DNA of 22,416 bases. Source: Mucinivorans sp036654415. GTDB taxonomy: Bacteria > Bacteroidota > Bacteroidia > Bacteroidales > Rikenellaceae. The notes under the pieces are model-generated. The model ran no database searches and was not told where the DNA came from. It saw only the letters and a list, made by a program, of their open reading frames with translations. The DNA lies in NCBI GenBank assembly GCA_036654415.1, contig JAVVSB010000033.1:1-22416 (forward strand), written 5' to 3'. Positions 15,675 to 22,416 of this stretch are shown here, piece by piece. The translations under genes were made by a program, and so were the position numbers. Numbering within the stretch: position 1 is the first letter of the stretch; every line of letters starts with the position of its first letter.

Positions 15675-16853
15675 TTACATCTGTGTTTCAGCGTTTCTGT
15701 CAGTCCAACCCGTAACATTAGTAGTGAAGGTGATAGGGTTCAGGATAAGATTACCTTGGTCGTCGAAACCACCACCAAAGGTTAGTTGATAGGTTACGCT
15801 CTGAGCCATAGTCCAATTAGCTGCAAAAGGTACATAGAGCATGGCATAGGCTGCATCGGTACCATGCAGATAGACCTTTTGTGCTCCATTTTGCTGGTAA
15901 ATCTTGCAGTTAATGCTGAAGTAGCTACCAGTCTGTGCTGGGTTTGTAGCATCAGTAGTAGTTGTAGTACCAGCAGTAGTAGCTTTTGGGACCCATGCAG
16001 TGGTAGTTTGAGGAATCAACATCAAGACATTAGCAGTTCTATTATCAATAGGGACATAGACATTGTAACCAATAGGTGTAGTTGGCGAAGTTGCATCAGA
16101 TGGAATGGTGTAATCGATAGGAGTACCTATAGTAGTTGACCATGCTGCTGAAGGGGTAGAGGCAGGAGTTAGGGTAAAGGTACCTACTGAGCCAATATTG
16201 CACACTTGGATACCATTTACGGCAATCTCCACCTTAAGGTTAGTGGCCTGAGTGCGGGCGGCAAAGTGAATTTGGGTCAACGCATGGGCGAAAGTCAACT
16301 TAACAGACGGATTAGCAGTAGGCTGGACTGTAGCCTCGGCCGTGGTGTACATAAAATCATCCTGCTTAGTTACATCAGCTGGCACGGTATAATCCGTAAA
16401 CTTCATCCACTTATCAGTAGTGTTACTAAAAGCAGGAGCTACAGGAGTGGCATTTTTGCTGGTAAAAGGGGCATAAGCGTAGAAACGGAGATTGTCAGTG
16501 GAGCCAGCAGTAGTTGTTGGCCAAAAGCAGACATCCTCTGGTTTAGCATAACCCCAAGCTGCTGTAGGGGTGGTGGTGTATTTAATTTCAGTACCGACGG
16601 TTGCTTTACCCATATAAGGTGCTATACCGTCCTTAAAAAATGCTGTTACACCAAAGGCGCTACCATCCTTTTGGAAATCATTTGCTCCTCCTTCGTTACC
16701 AGTTATGGGTAGAGTTTTGGACTCGTTGGCATAGGTTGAGAAGCCGATAGAGTGACGTGCAATGGGCTCTTCTGAACCGATAACCTCGCTCTTGGAGCAT
16801 CCAGCAAGAGCCATAGAGGCGGCCAGGAATGCAATTAGATAGTTGTTTTTCAT
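15675..16853 (-). CDS. Fimbrillin family protein, probable major pilin
   Basis: A 392-residue Mfa/FimA-like pilin precursor. The lipobox is ALAGC with C19 followed by SKSE. The conserved motifs are GFSTYANES (about 36-45), FGVTAFFKDG, VCFWPTT with LRFYAYAPF, VKLTFAHALTQIHFAAR, VLMLIPQTT and the C-terminal ITFTTNVTGWTDRN. Lys46, rather than Arg, lies in the usual maturation stretch. R33 is an alternative site. Codon use favours GCT and ACT, unlike its neighbours but like HU, which suggests strong expression. Its start codon lies 7 nt after a G-free TTAG-type repeat tract, and a stable hairpin follows its stop. These features suggest this is the shaft-forming subunit. Confidence 0.88.
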   Translation of the reverse strand: MKNNYLIAFLAASMALAGCSKSEVIGSEEPIARHSIGFSTYANESKTLPITGNEGGANDFQKDGSAFGVTAFFKDGIAPYMGKATVGTEIKYTTTPTAAWGYAKPEDVCFWPTTTAGSTDNLRFYAYAPFTSKNATPVAPAFSNTTDKWMKFTDYTVPADVTKQDDFMYTTAEATVQPTANPSVKLTFAHALTQIHFAARTQATNLKVEIAVNGIQVCNIGSVGTFTLTPASTPSAAWSTTIGTPIDYTIPSDATSPTTPIGYNVYVPIDNRTANVLMLIPQTTTAWVPKATTAGTTTTTDATNPAQTGSYFSINCKIYQQNGAQKVYLHGTDAAYAMLYVPFAANWTMAQSVTYQLTFGGGFDDQGNLILNPITFTTNVTGWTDRNAETQM

Positions 16854-16859
16854 TTTGTT

Positions 16860-16969
<110 letters not shown>

Positions 16970-17971
16970 TTACATCGGTATGTCGACATGGACATCATCC
17001 CAAGGCTCAACATCGGTGTCGAAAGCCCCATCACCATCGCCACCAATGGCCTCGGGCAGGGTGATGTTGACCTCCACCGTGAGACAGGTAGTGAGTCCTT
17101 GTTTGGAGTGTATGAGGTCAGTGACATCAAAGGAGAGGGGGTGAATACGCCCGTCGACCAAGCGAAAGTCAATGTCCAGGAAGTAGCGAGTGTTAGCCCT
17201 AAGCGAACCATCGGTGATGAGGCCAAAACTATTGAAGGTGTGGCTAATGGTGCCGTTACGGGTGGTGCCAGGGTCAAAAACGCGGTTGTTCAAGATAAAT
17301 TCATGAGTCACCCCACGCGCCGAATTACACCCCTGCCCCAAATAGTAGTCACCAGAGAGGTTGCGCAGATGGGTAACTGGAGCTCCAGCGGCATAACAGA
17401 GACCCATAACGTGGGCCTTGACATGAACCAAGGTGATAACACGAGCGGGGGTAAGGGTTATCTCGCTGACAACTTCGTGGCTGGGGCCTGCGGGACGGTC
17501 GTAGTAATACTCAACCATGTCGCGGGTGACACTGACCCCCATAGTTCGAGCCGAGGCCAGCATCTCGGGGTCCTCGACAATGGTGGGTATGGAGTTGGAT
17601 AGGCCAATGAAGCCCCGAAGAGGCTTCTCTTTGTCGATGGCCGAAGCACGATAGGTGTTCTGAGAGAAAGCCTCGCGGAAGGAGAGATGACGATACTCAC
17701 CTGGGGTGTTGTTGTAGACCACCAAAGTGTAGCGACCAACGGGCAGAGCAATGATGCCCCGATTGGGATTGCTAAAATAGGGGAACTCCTCGTAGAGCGA
17801 ACCATCGTCGTTGTAGGCCACCACCGTGGCTCCGTTGGGGGTCATCTGAGAAGGGGCCCAATCAATGTTCACGCCAAGCAGGGCCTTGTCGGTGACACCA
17901 TAATAGAGGTGGTCGCGCTTACAAGAGCTACCCAAAAGCAGAAGCACTAATATGTATAGAAAATGTCTCAT
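16970..17971 (-). CDS. DUF5119 fimbrial-locus lipoprotein
   Basis: A 333-residue lipoprotein, second in the fimbrial operon. The lipobox is LLGSSC with C17, followed by KRDHLYY, typical of DUF5119. A first beta domain includes VNIDWAPSQMTPNGATVVAY (about 34-53) and LPVGRYTLVVYN. A second domain follows from about residue 170. The C-terminus is Asp/Gly-rich and ends in TDVEPWDDVHVDIPM, a tail that resembles the fimbrillin C-termini. Its ATG overlaps the stop of the preceding DUF3575 gene by 4 nt. DUF5119 proteins recur in Bacteroidales fimbrial loci, and their precise role (anchor, chaperone or minor subunit) is not established. Confidence 0.85.
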   Translation of the reverse strand: MRHFLYILVLLLLGSSCKRDHLYYGVTDKALLGVNIDWAPSQMTPNGATVVAYNDDGSLYEEFPYFSNPNRGIIALPVGRYTLVVYNNTPGEYRHLSFREAFSQNTYRASAIDKEKPLRGFIGLSNSIPTIVEDPEMLASARTMGVSVTRDMVEYYYDRPAGPSHEVVSEITLTPARVITLVHVKAHVMGLCYAAGAPVTHLRNLSGDYYLGQGCNSARGVTHEFILNNRVFDPGTTRNGTISHTFNSFGLITDGSLRANTRYFLDIDFRLVDGRIHPLSFDVTDLIHSKQGLTTCLTVEVNITLPEAIGGDGDGAFDTDVEPWDDVHVDIPM

Positions 17972-19251
17972 CGCCCTACTCTATTTTTGTGACGGCTATT
18001 GATGAGCCATACCAATGAAACCTCGAGTTTGGTGGGGCCAAACCAGCGGTGGCGGTTGGTCTGCCAAGGATAGTCCCACACTTTAATGTCACCATAACGG
18101 GTGTCGCGGGTCATGGTGTAACGGCGATAGTTGGTCTGCATATAACCAACACCCAAAGAGTACTCCAACCTAAGGTTATTTCCTATGGAGTGGGCATAAG
18201 CTGCACTAAGGCCTGCGGCAATAAAAAATTCGCCCTGCACACCGCGGGGGGTGAAAGGCTGAACATCGAACAATCCACCACCCACATAAAGCCCTATGTT
18301 CCACCCTGTAAGGGGCTCTCGATGGGTCCGCTCGCCAAACCAATAGCGTCCCTGAATGCTGGCGGTGAACAGCTGAAGGGTCATATTGGCACTATTGCTC
18401 TTCCACCATGGAAAGATTACCTGACCAGCAATGCTCCAATGGCGACCAATGGGAAGCTCTATCTCAAGATTTAGAGCCGTCAGGGCATCATAAAGTAGAT
18501 TGGTCTTGATGGCCAAAATAGGTTTAGCAGGCACACGCAAAGAGACATAAGGCGTGGAGGGGACAAATGATGAGAGAGGTTGGGTGGCAGGCTTTTTGAT
18601 AAGTGTCTCGACTGGGGCGGCCGCAATGGTGGGCAGGGTGCGCTTGGGCTCCATAGGAACAGGGGCTGTGCCCACGGTGATGGAGACCATAGTATAGCGC
18701 ATGGCAGGGAAAAAGCGGTCGGCCATGGAGTTCCAAGTGCGGCCACCGTGAAGGCTCATGAGTTGCCGCTTGAGGCCGTCAACCCAATTGTGGTGCTGGT
18801 CGTAGATAAATTCGGGAGTGTGGTCGATGAGGTAGACCACCGTATCGCGATAGGGGTAATCAGAGGCGGCCACCGAATCGCGTAGATTATGGTAGGCTAT
18901 ACCTCCGTTGACACGGTGAATAACACTGTCGGGCAGAGAGACAAAGCCACGAAGATAGCGTTCAATGGCATCGTAACGCTTCTGAGCCAAAAGTTGATTG
19001 AAACTCCACTTACCAGTGGGAGAGGTGGAGGCCTCGAGAGTGAAGCTGCGGATAATGAGGGTGGAGTCAGAGGTTAGCTGACGCAAACGAGAGATTATAG
19101 TATGCAACCGTTCGCCATTACCATCATAGGACTCCTCGACAACACTAGAACCGTCACGAAAGAAGAGCTTAGCCGTAAATTCATGATTTTGCGCCCATGC
19201 AGTCGTGATAGATAAAAAAACGACCAATAGTAATGTTACAAAAAATTTCAC
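17968..19251 (-). CDS. OmpA-like / DUF3575 outer-membrane protein of the fimbrial operon
   Basis: A 427-residue first gene of the fimbrial operon. The signal peptide is MKFFVTLLLVVFLSITTAWA, cleaved before Q. Residues about 30-115 contain an OmpA-like stretch (LEASTSPTGKWSFNQLLAQKRYDA, split: LEASTSPTG then NQLLAQKRYDAIERYL). A Pro-rich linker lies at about 195-240. The C-terminal half is DUF3575, a small beta-barrel: AIKTNLLYDALTALNLEIEL, then GLYVGGGLFD, LGVGYMQTNYR. The frame extends upstream to a TTG at 19299, but the GTG at 19251 starts exactly at the signal peptide, so it is preferred. A likely role is an outer-membrane component linking fimbriae to peptidoglycan, which is inference. 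Confidence 0.82.
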   Translation of the reverse strand: MKFFVTLLLVVFLSITTAWAQNHEFTAKLFFRDGSSVVEESYDGNGERLHTIISRLRQLTSDSTLIIRSFTLEASTSPTGKWSFNQLLAQKRYDAIERYLRGFVSLPDSVIHRVNGGIAYHNLRDSVAASDYPYRDTVVYLIDHTPEFIYDQHHNWVDGLKRQLMSLHGGRTWNSMADRFFPAMRYTMVSITVGTAPVPMEPKRTLPTIAAAPVETLIKKPATQPLSSFVPSTPYVSLRVPAKPILAIKTNLLYDALTALNLEIELPIGRHWSIAGQVIFPWWKSNSANMTLQLFTASIQGRYWFGERTHREPLTGWNIGLYVGGGLFDVQPFTPRGVQGEFFIAAGLSAAYAHSIGNNLRLEYSLGVGYMQTNYRRYTMTRDTRYGDIKVWDYPWQTNRHRWFGPTKLEVSLVWLINSRHKNRVGR

Positions 19252-19325
19252 CTTATTTTGCCATATAAAACATATATCGACAACGCCTCCAACACACAAA
19301 TAAGCCTACACAAAACTTCCGACAA

Positions 19326-19333
19326 CAAAGGTA
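19326..19333 (-). promoter_or_regulatory. -7 box of the fimbrial operon
   Basis: Read on the minus strand this is TACCTTTG, an exact TAnnTTTG match. It is 74 nt before the chosen GTG, which predicts a leader of about 68 nt. No convincing -33 element is visible. It is the only exact match found for the whole five-gene operon. Confidence 0.65.
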
Positions 19334-19401
19334 GATAAAAAGCCCTAATATTATTACATGACTAACATAAAAAAAACATTTTTATTTTTACAGTATAACC
19401 T

Positions 19402-19431
19402 TAGCCCAATAGGTACACAGAAAATGGGCTA
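19402..19431. promoter_or_regulatory. Inverted repeat between the divergent fimbrial and C11 peptidase promoters
   Basis: TAGCCCA (19402-19408) and TGGGCTA (19425-19431) are perfect 7-bp arms with a 16-bp spacer. The site lies just upstream of the peptidase -33 box, between the two divergent promoters. It could be a regulator binding site; no regulator is known for it. Confidence 0.45.
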
Positions 19432-19439
19432 GAGAAAAA

Positions 19440-19472
19440 TTTGAGAAAATCAGAAATAATGTAGTACATTTG
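19440..19472 (+). promoter_or_regulatory. Promoter of the C11 peptidase gene
   Basis: TTTG (19440-19443) and TACATTTG (19465-19472) are separated by 21 nt. This is the best complete match to the Bacteroidetes -33/-7 consensus in the window. The -7 box ends 20 nt before the ATG, which predicts a leader of about 13 nt. Confidence 0.8.
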
Positions 19473-19492
19473 TACAACCTACTTTTTTTTGA

Positions 19493-20713
19493 ATGAAAAA
19501 CATACTCTACTTACTGATAATATCACTGCTGATAAGCTGCCGCTCAGAGCCACAGACAGAGCCAGAACCGCAACCCTCGGATGGGCGCACGGTGCTGATG
19601 TATATAATTGCGGACAACAACTTAGAGAGCTTCGCCATTGATGACATAAACGAAATGGAGGCAGCATGGGCAGGAAGCATGGGGCCAAAGGATAACATAC
19701 TGGTCTTTTTAAATAGAAGCCACGGAAGAAACCAACTGTATAAAATTGTAGAAGACAACAATATATACAATATGTCAAGCCCCGTAATCAAGGATTACCC
19801 AGAGGAGATGGACCCCACAGACCCGGCAGTGTTGCGCGCGGTGATAGATGATGTGCAAAGAATGTACCCCTCGAAAAGTTATGGCCTTGGTATGTGGTCA
19901 CACGGCTCGGGATGGGTGCCCAGCGGCGATGTGCCACTGGAATCACCACAACCAGAACAGAAGAAAATAAGCCGTCTGGACTTTGCTGAGCCATCTATGC
20001 CTGAGCCAAAAGAGGGGACAAGCTACGTGATTGGGATAACTAACAGATTCAGACGAAGTATGGAGATTGACCAAATGGCTAAAGTGCTGAGCGGGCTGCA
20101 TTTCGACTTTATATTCTTTGACGCTTGTTACATGGGCAGCGTGGAACTGGCCTACGAACTACGCCATGTGTGCGACTACTTAGTATCTTCAGTGGCCGAG
20201 ATTGTAGTAAAAGGGGCCCCATATGACTTGGTGGCAGCAGATATGGTGAGGTTGCCTACTCGCGAGGCCGTAGTAACCCTAGCCACCAAATATTACAACC
20301 ATTGTCAGGCCCAAAGTGGCAACGACCAATCATCCACAATATCGGTGGTAGAGAGTAGCAAACTGGAGACTGTGGCTCAGGAACTGAAAAAAATAGTGAC
20401 CCCAAACCCGCGGGTGCCAATAAATAGTATTCAACAATTCGGACGTAGTGATTACGTAGGAATATATCACGACTTGGATGATTTTGTGAAACAGACGTGG
20501 GGCACAATGGCCACAGCGCAATTTAGTGCTGCACTAAACCAAGCGGTGATTTACAAAGCGGCCACAGCCAAAATGTTCCAGTTTTTAGATATTAAAACCC
20601 ATTGCGGACTTTCGGCATATATACCCAGAAGTTATCAGAGGATAACCCTTAATGCCTTTATTACGCGTTACGGATGGAGCAAGGCGAGTGGACTGGATAA
20701 AATGATAGAATAA
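19493..20713 (+). CDS. Clostripain-family (C11) cysteine peptidase lipoprotein
   Basis: A 406-residue peptidase of MEROPS family C11 (clan CD). The lipobox is LLISC with C16, so it is probably an outer-membrane or periplasmic lipoprotein. The domain starts with TVLMYIIADNNLE (about 33-45). The catalytic dyad is H137 (MWSHGSGW) and C212 (FFDACYMGSVE). C11 enzymes cleave after Arg or Lys and often self-activate; relatives include clostripain and fragipain. It is transcribed away from the fimbrial operon from an adjacent promoter and ends in a strong terminator. Co-regulation with fimbriae or a role in pilin processing is inference. Confidence 0.92.
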   Translation: MKNILYLLIISLLISCRSEPQTEPEPQPSDGRTVLMYIIADNNLESFAIDDINEMEAAWAGSMGPKDNILVFLNRSHGRNQLYKIVEDNNIYNMSSPVIKDYPEEMDPTDPAVLRAVIDDVQRMYPSKSYGLGMWSHGSGWVPSGDVPLESPQPEQKKISRLDFAEPSMPEPKEGTSYVIGITNRFRRSMEIDQMAKVLSGLHFDFIFFDACYMGSVELAYELRHVCDYLVSSVAEIVVKGAPYDLVAADMVRLPTREAVVTLATKYYNHCQAQSGNDQSSTISVVESSKLETVAQELKKIVTPNPRVPINSIQQFGRSDYVGIYHDLDDFVKQTWGTMATAQFSAALNQAVIYKAATAKMFQFLDIKTHCGLSAYIPRSYQRITLNAFITRYGWSKASGLDKMIE

Positions 20714-20720
20714 AAGTTAC

Positions 20721-20748
20721 AAAAAAAGGTCTTTACAGACCTTTTTTT
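20721..20748. terminator. Bidirectional intrinsic terminator
   Basis: AAAAAAAGGTCT (20721-20732) and AGACCTTTTTTT (20737-20748) form a perfect 12-bp stem with a 4-nt loop. A/T runs lie on both sides. It serves the peptidase gene and the convergent porin gene. Confidence 0.95.
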
Positions 20749-20767
20749 GCTTTAGACGGTTTAACTT

Positions 20768-22057
20768 CTAAAAATTAAATTGTACAGAGGCCTGAACACG
20801 GCTCGCCCTGCCAAAATCACCATTCTGGTTGTAACGGGTGCCATAAAGGTACTCTACCCCAACATTAAGACTGCGAGTGATGTTGTAGAAAAGATTACCC
20901 ACAATATACTGAGCCATCTTGTATCCCTGGGGGTTGAAAGAGTCTTTTTCGTAGAGGCGAACCTGAGAATAGCCAATGGTCATGGGTAGCTTAGGGGTGA
21001 TGTTAACCTGCAAACCTGCAAGCCAAGTAAGAGCCTCGGGAGAGCTCATCCTATGGCTATTATTACTGGGCACCAAATCCAGCCCCACACCTTGCAAATC
21101 GCTGATATAAGGTGTAATACCACGACCATAGAGCACCTGGCCGTAGAACTGCACGGCCGAACAAAGTTTGATAGTGCCGCTTAGTTGGGCTCCCCAACCA
21201 ATTTCGGACTTTACTTTGTCTTCCCCATTATCACCATAATAGAGGTCACGGAAGATACCCGAAGCACGTATATGGCTCTGCCCTTTGTTCCATGAATACT
21301 GAACATAGGCGGGAATGTCGGGTACACGCTGAGCAATAGACAGGTAGTCAGAGCCGTAAGTACCGCTCACCACTGGCAATTCGGCTGCAATGGCCATGCT
21401 CCAATGTTCATCAAAACTATGTTTGTACTGTACCATCAGATTGCGACCATAAGTGTAGCCATTGGGTCCCTCGAAATCAATGGTGTTAAAACCAGCACCC
21501 AAATCGCAAAAAGTGGTGACGGTTTGCCCCAAAGTGAAACCCATAAAACTGATGTAGGCCTCGCGAAGCCTCAAATTATAGTTACCACCACGGAAATCGG
21601 TCTCGATGTAGGCCTCAATAGCCCCTAAAGAACGGGTATTAACCACGGTTTTAAAGTAGAGACGCGAAGTGGAGCCATCCATCAAAATGCGTTGCTGGTT
21701 CTGAATATTACGGCTCATGGGGATGTCGAAAGTGACAAAATCACGATTCCCAACCACATTGTTAAAGTCATAAGCTGTACGAAAATTAACAAACCCACCA
21801 AGGGCAAAACTAGCCTTGGCCTTGGAGTCGGTGAACAAGAAAGTGGGCATGCCCACCTGCTGAGGCGTGTTGCGCAAAGAACGGCTGAAGTCAAAATAAG
21901 CCTTGGCCTTAAGAACATGGTCATAAGCATTCGAAGGGCCTACAATGACCACATTAGTCCTGCCCAGGGGATATTTGGCCGATTGCGCACAAAGCGGCAC
22001 AGAGGTGAATAGGGCAACACCGCAGGCCAGTGATAGAAATTTGGATAGATTTTTCAT
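20768..22057 (-). CDS. Outer-membrane beta-barrel porin (DcaP-like)
   Basis: A 429-residue outer-membrane protein. The signal peptide is about 25 residues (GVALFTSVPLCAQ). Alternating aromatic/hydrophobic beta strands run through the mature part, for example ALGGFVNFRTAYDFN (about 86-100) and LYFKTVVNTRS with EAYIETDF. The last residues VQASVQFNF end in Phe, the usual signal for barrel insertion by BamA. The layout resembles DcaP/OprP-type trimeric porins of Bacteroidales, which move small solutes, but the substrate is unknown. No exact -7 box is visible in the 77-bp gap to the next gene. It shares the 20721-20748 terminator. Confidence 0.78.
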   Translation of the reverse strand: MKNLSKFLSLACGVALFTSVPLCAQSAKYPLGRTNVVIVGPSNAYDHVLKAKAYFDFSRSLRNTPQQVGMPTFLFTDSKAKASFALGGFVNFRTAYDFNNVVGNRDFVTFDIPMSRNIQNQQRILMDGSTSRLYFKTVVNTRSLGAIEAYIETDFRGGNYNLRLREAYISFMGFTLGQTVTTFCDLGAGFNTIDFEGPNGYTYGRNLMVQYKHSFDEHWSMAIAAELPVVSGTYGSDYLSIAQRVPDIPAYVQYSWNKGQSHIRASGIFRDLYYGDNGEDKVKSEIGWGAQLSGTIKLCSAVQFYGQVLYGRGITPYISDLQGVGLDLVPSNNSHRMSSPEALTWLAGLQVNITPKLPMTIGYSQVRLYEKDSFNPQGYKMAQYIVGNLFYNITRSLNVGVEYLYGTRYNQNGDFGRASRVQASVQFNF

Positions 22058-22119
22058 GGCTTTTTTGATTATTAGAATTTGTAGAATCTTTTAATCAAAG
22101 AGTGTGCCAAAAAAAACAC

Positions 22120-22127
22120 TATCTTTG
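22120..22127 (+). promoter_or_regulatory. -7 box of the RluA-family gene, at the start codon
   Basis: TATCTTTG is an exact TAnnTTTG match ending 7 nt before the ATG. This again predicts a leaderless or nearly leaderless transcript. Confidence 0.65.
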
Positions 22128-22134
22128 CAGCACT

Positions 22135-22416
22135 ATGAAACAAGAGCTGTTTGTGGCTACCAAGGAAGCCTCGTTGCTGGATTTTCTCTTTGAAAGTTTC
22201 GGCACCCTAAAAAGCAAAACCACCATCAAAAGCTATTTGGCACACCGCCAAGTGAGCCTACAGGGGTGTGTGACCACCAAATTCGACCGCCCAGTAAAGG
22301 TGGGAGATGAGGTCATTGTGCACTACGGACGCCAAAAAGAGGCTTTACGCCACCCTATGTTACGTATTGTATTTGAGGATGAGTGGATACTAGTGGTGGA
22401 AAAACGCAACGGACTC
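22135..22416 (+). CDS. RluA-family pseudouridine synthase, 5' part only
   Basis: The first 94 codons of an RNA pseudouridine synthase, open to the window end. An S4 RNA-binding domain covers about residues 13-66 (TTIKSYLAHRQVSLQG, then VKVGDEVIVHY). The catalytic domain begins with LRIVFEDEWILVVEKRNGL, the strand that precedes the active-site region in RluA, RluC and RluD. The catalytic Asp lies beyond the window. The start is the first ATG after the promoter box. The exact target uridine cannot be told. Confidence 0.88.
   Translation, partial: MKQELFVATKEASLLDFLFESFGTLKSKTTIKSYLAHRQVSLQGCVTTKFDRPVKVGDEVIVHYGRQKEALRHPMLRIVFEDEWILVVEKRNGL

Overview
The window looks like a chromosomal segment of a Bacteroidota bacterium, most likely Bacteroidales. 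Eight upstream regions carry the Bacteroidetes -7 box TAnnTTTG. There is no purine-rich Shine-Dalgarno at the starts examined. The gene families are typical of gut or oral Bacteroidales: a type V (FimA/Mfa-like) fimbrial operon, DUF3575, DUF5119 and DUF4906 proteins, a C11 cysteine peptidase lipoprotein, and a sigma-ECF cassette with a DUF6249-like protein. Species cannot be named from the sequence alone.

Layout. Positions 1-1800 (+): mazG, a gamma-class carbonic anhydrase-like protein and an HU protein. Positions 1865-7246 (-): a complete tripartite RND efflux operon (membrane fusion protein, inner membrane pump, TolC-like channel), separated from HU by a bidirectional terminator. Positions 7341-8827 (+): xseA-xseB (exonuclease VII), whose end overlaps a convergent lipocalin gene. 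Positions 9414-10229 (+): panB. Positions 10308-11783 (+): a three-gene cassette of membrane protein, ECF sigma factor and single-TM anti-sigma-like protein. Positions 11786-19251 (-): a five-gene type V fimbrial operon. Positions 19493-20713 (+): a divergent C11 (clostripain-type) peptidase lipoprotein. Positions 20768-22057 (-): a beta-barrel porin. From 22135 (+): the 5' part of an RluA-family pseudouridine synthase, cut by the window end. No gene-free stretch exceeds 300 bases.

The fimbrial operon is the most interesting part. Transcription order is an OmpA-like/DUF3575 outer-membrane protein, a DUF5119 lipoprotein, a tract of about 27 TTAG-type tetranucleotide repeats ending 7 nt before the next start codon, a highly expressed-looking fimbrillin, a hairpin, a second fimbrillin, and a 923-residue tip-like protein. 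The second fimbrillin ends at a TAG, but the 20 codons after it stay open in the same frame and encode the missing fimbrillin C-terminal strand. A second TAG then lies 3 nt before the tip gene. Either this is a nonsense allele, or the stop is partly read through and controls whether the pilin carries its C-terminal strand. The neighbouring C11 peptidase is a candidate for the Arg/Lys-specific pilin maturation that gingipains perform in Porphyromonas. The two ideas together would describe an unusual regulated pilus, but both are inference until tested.
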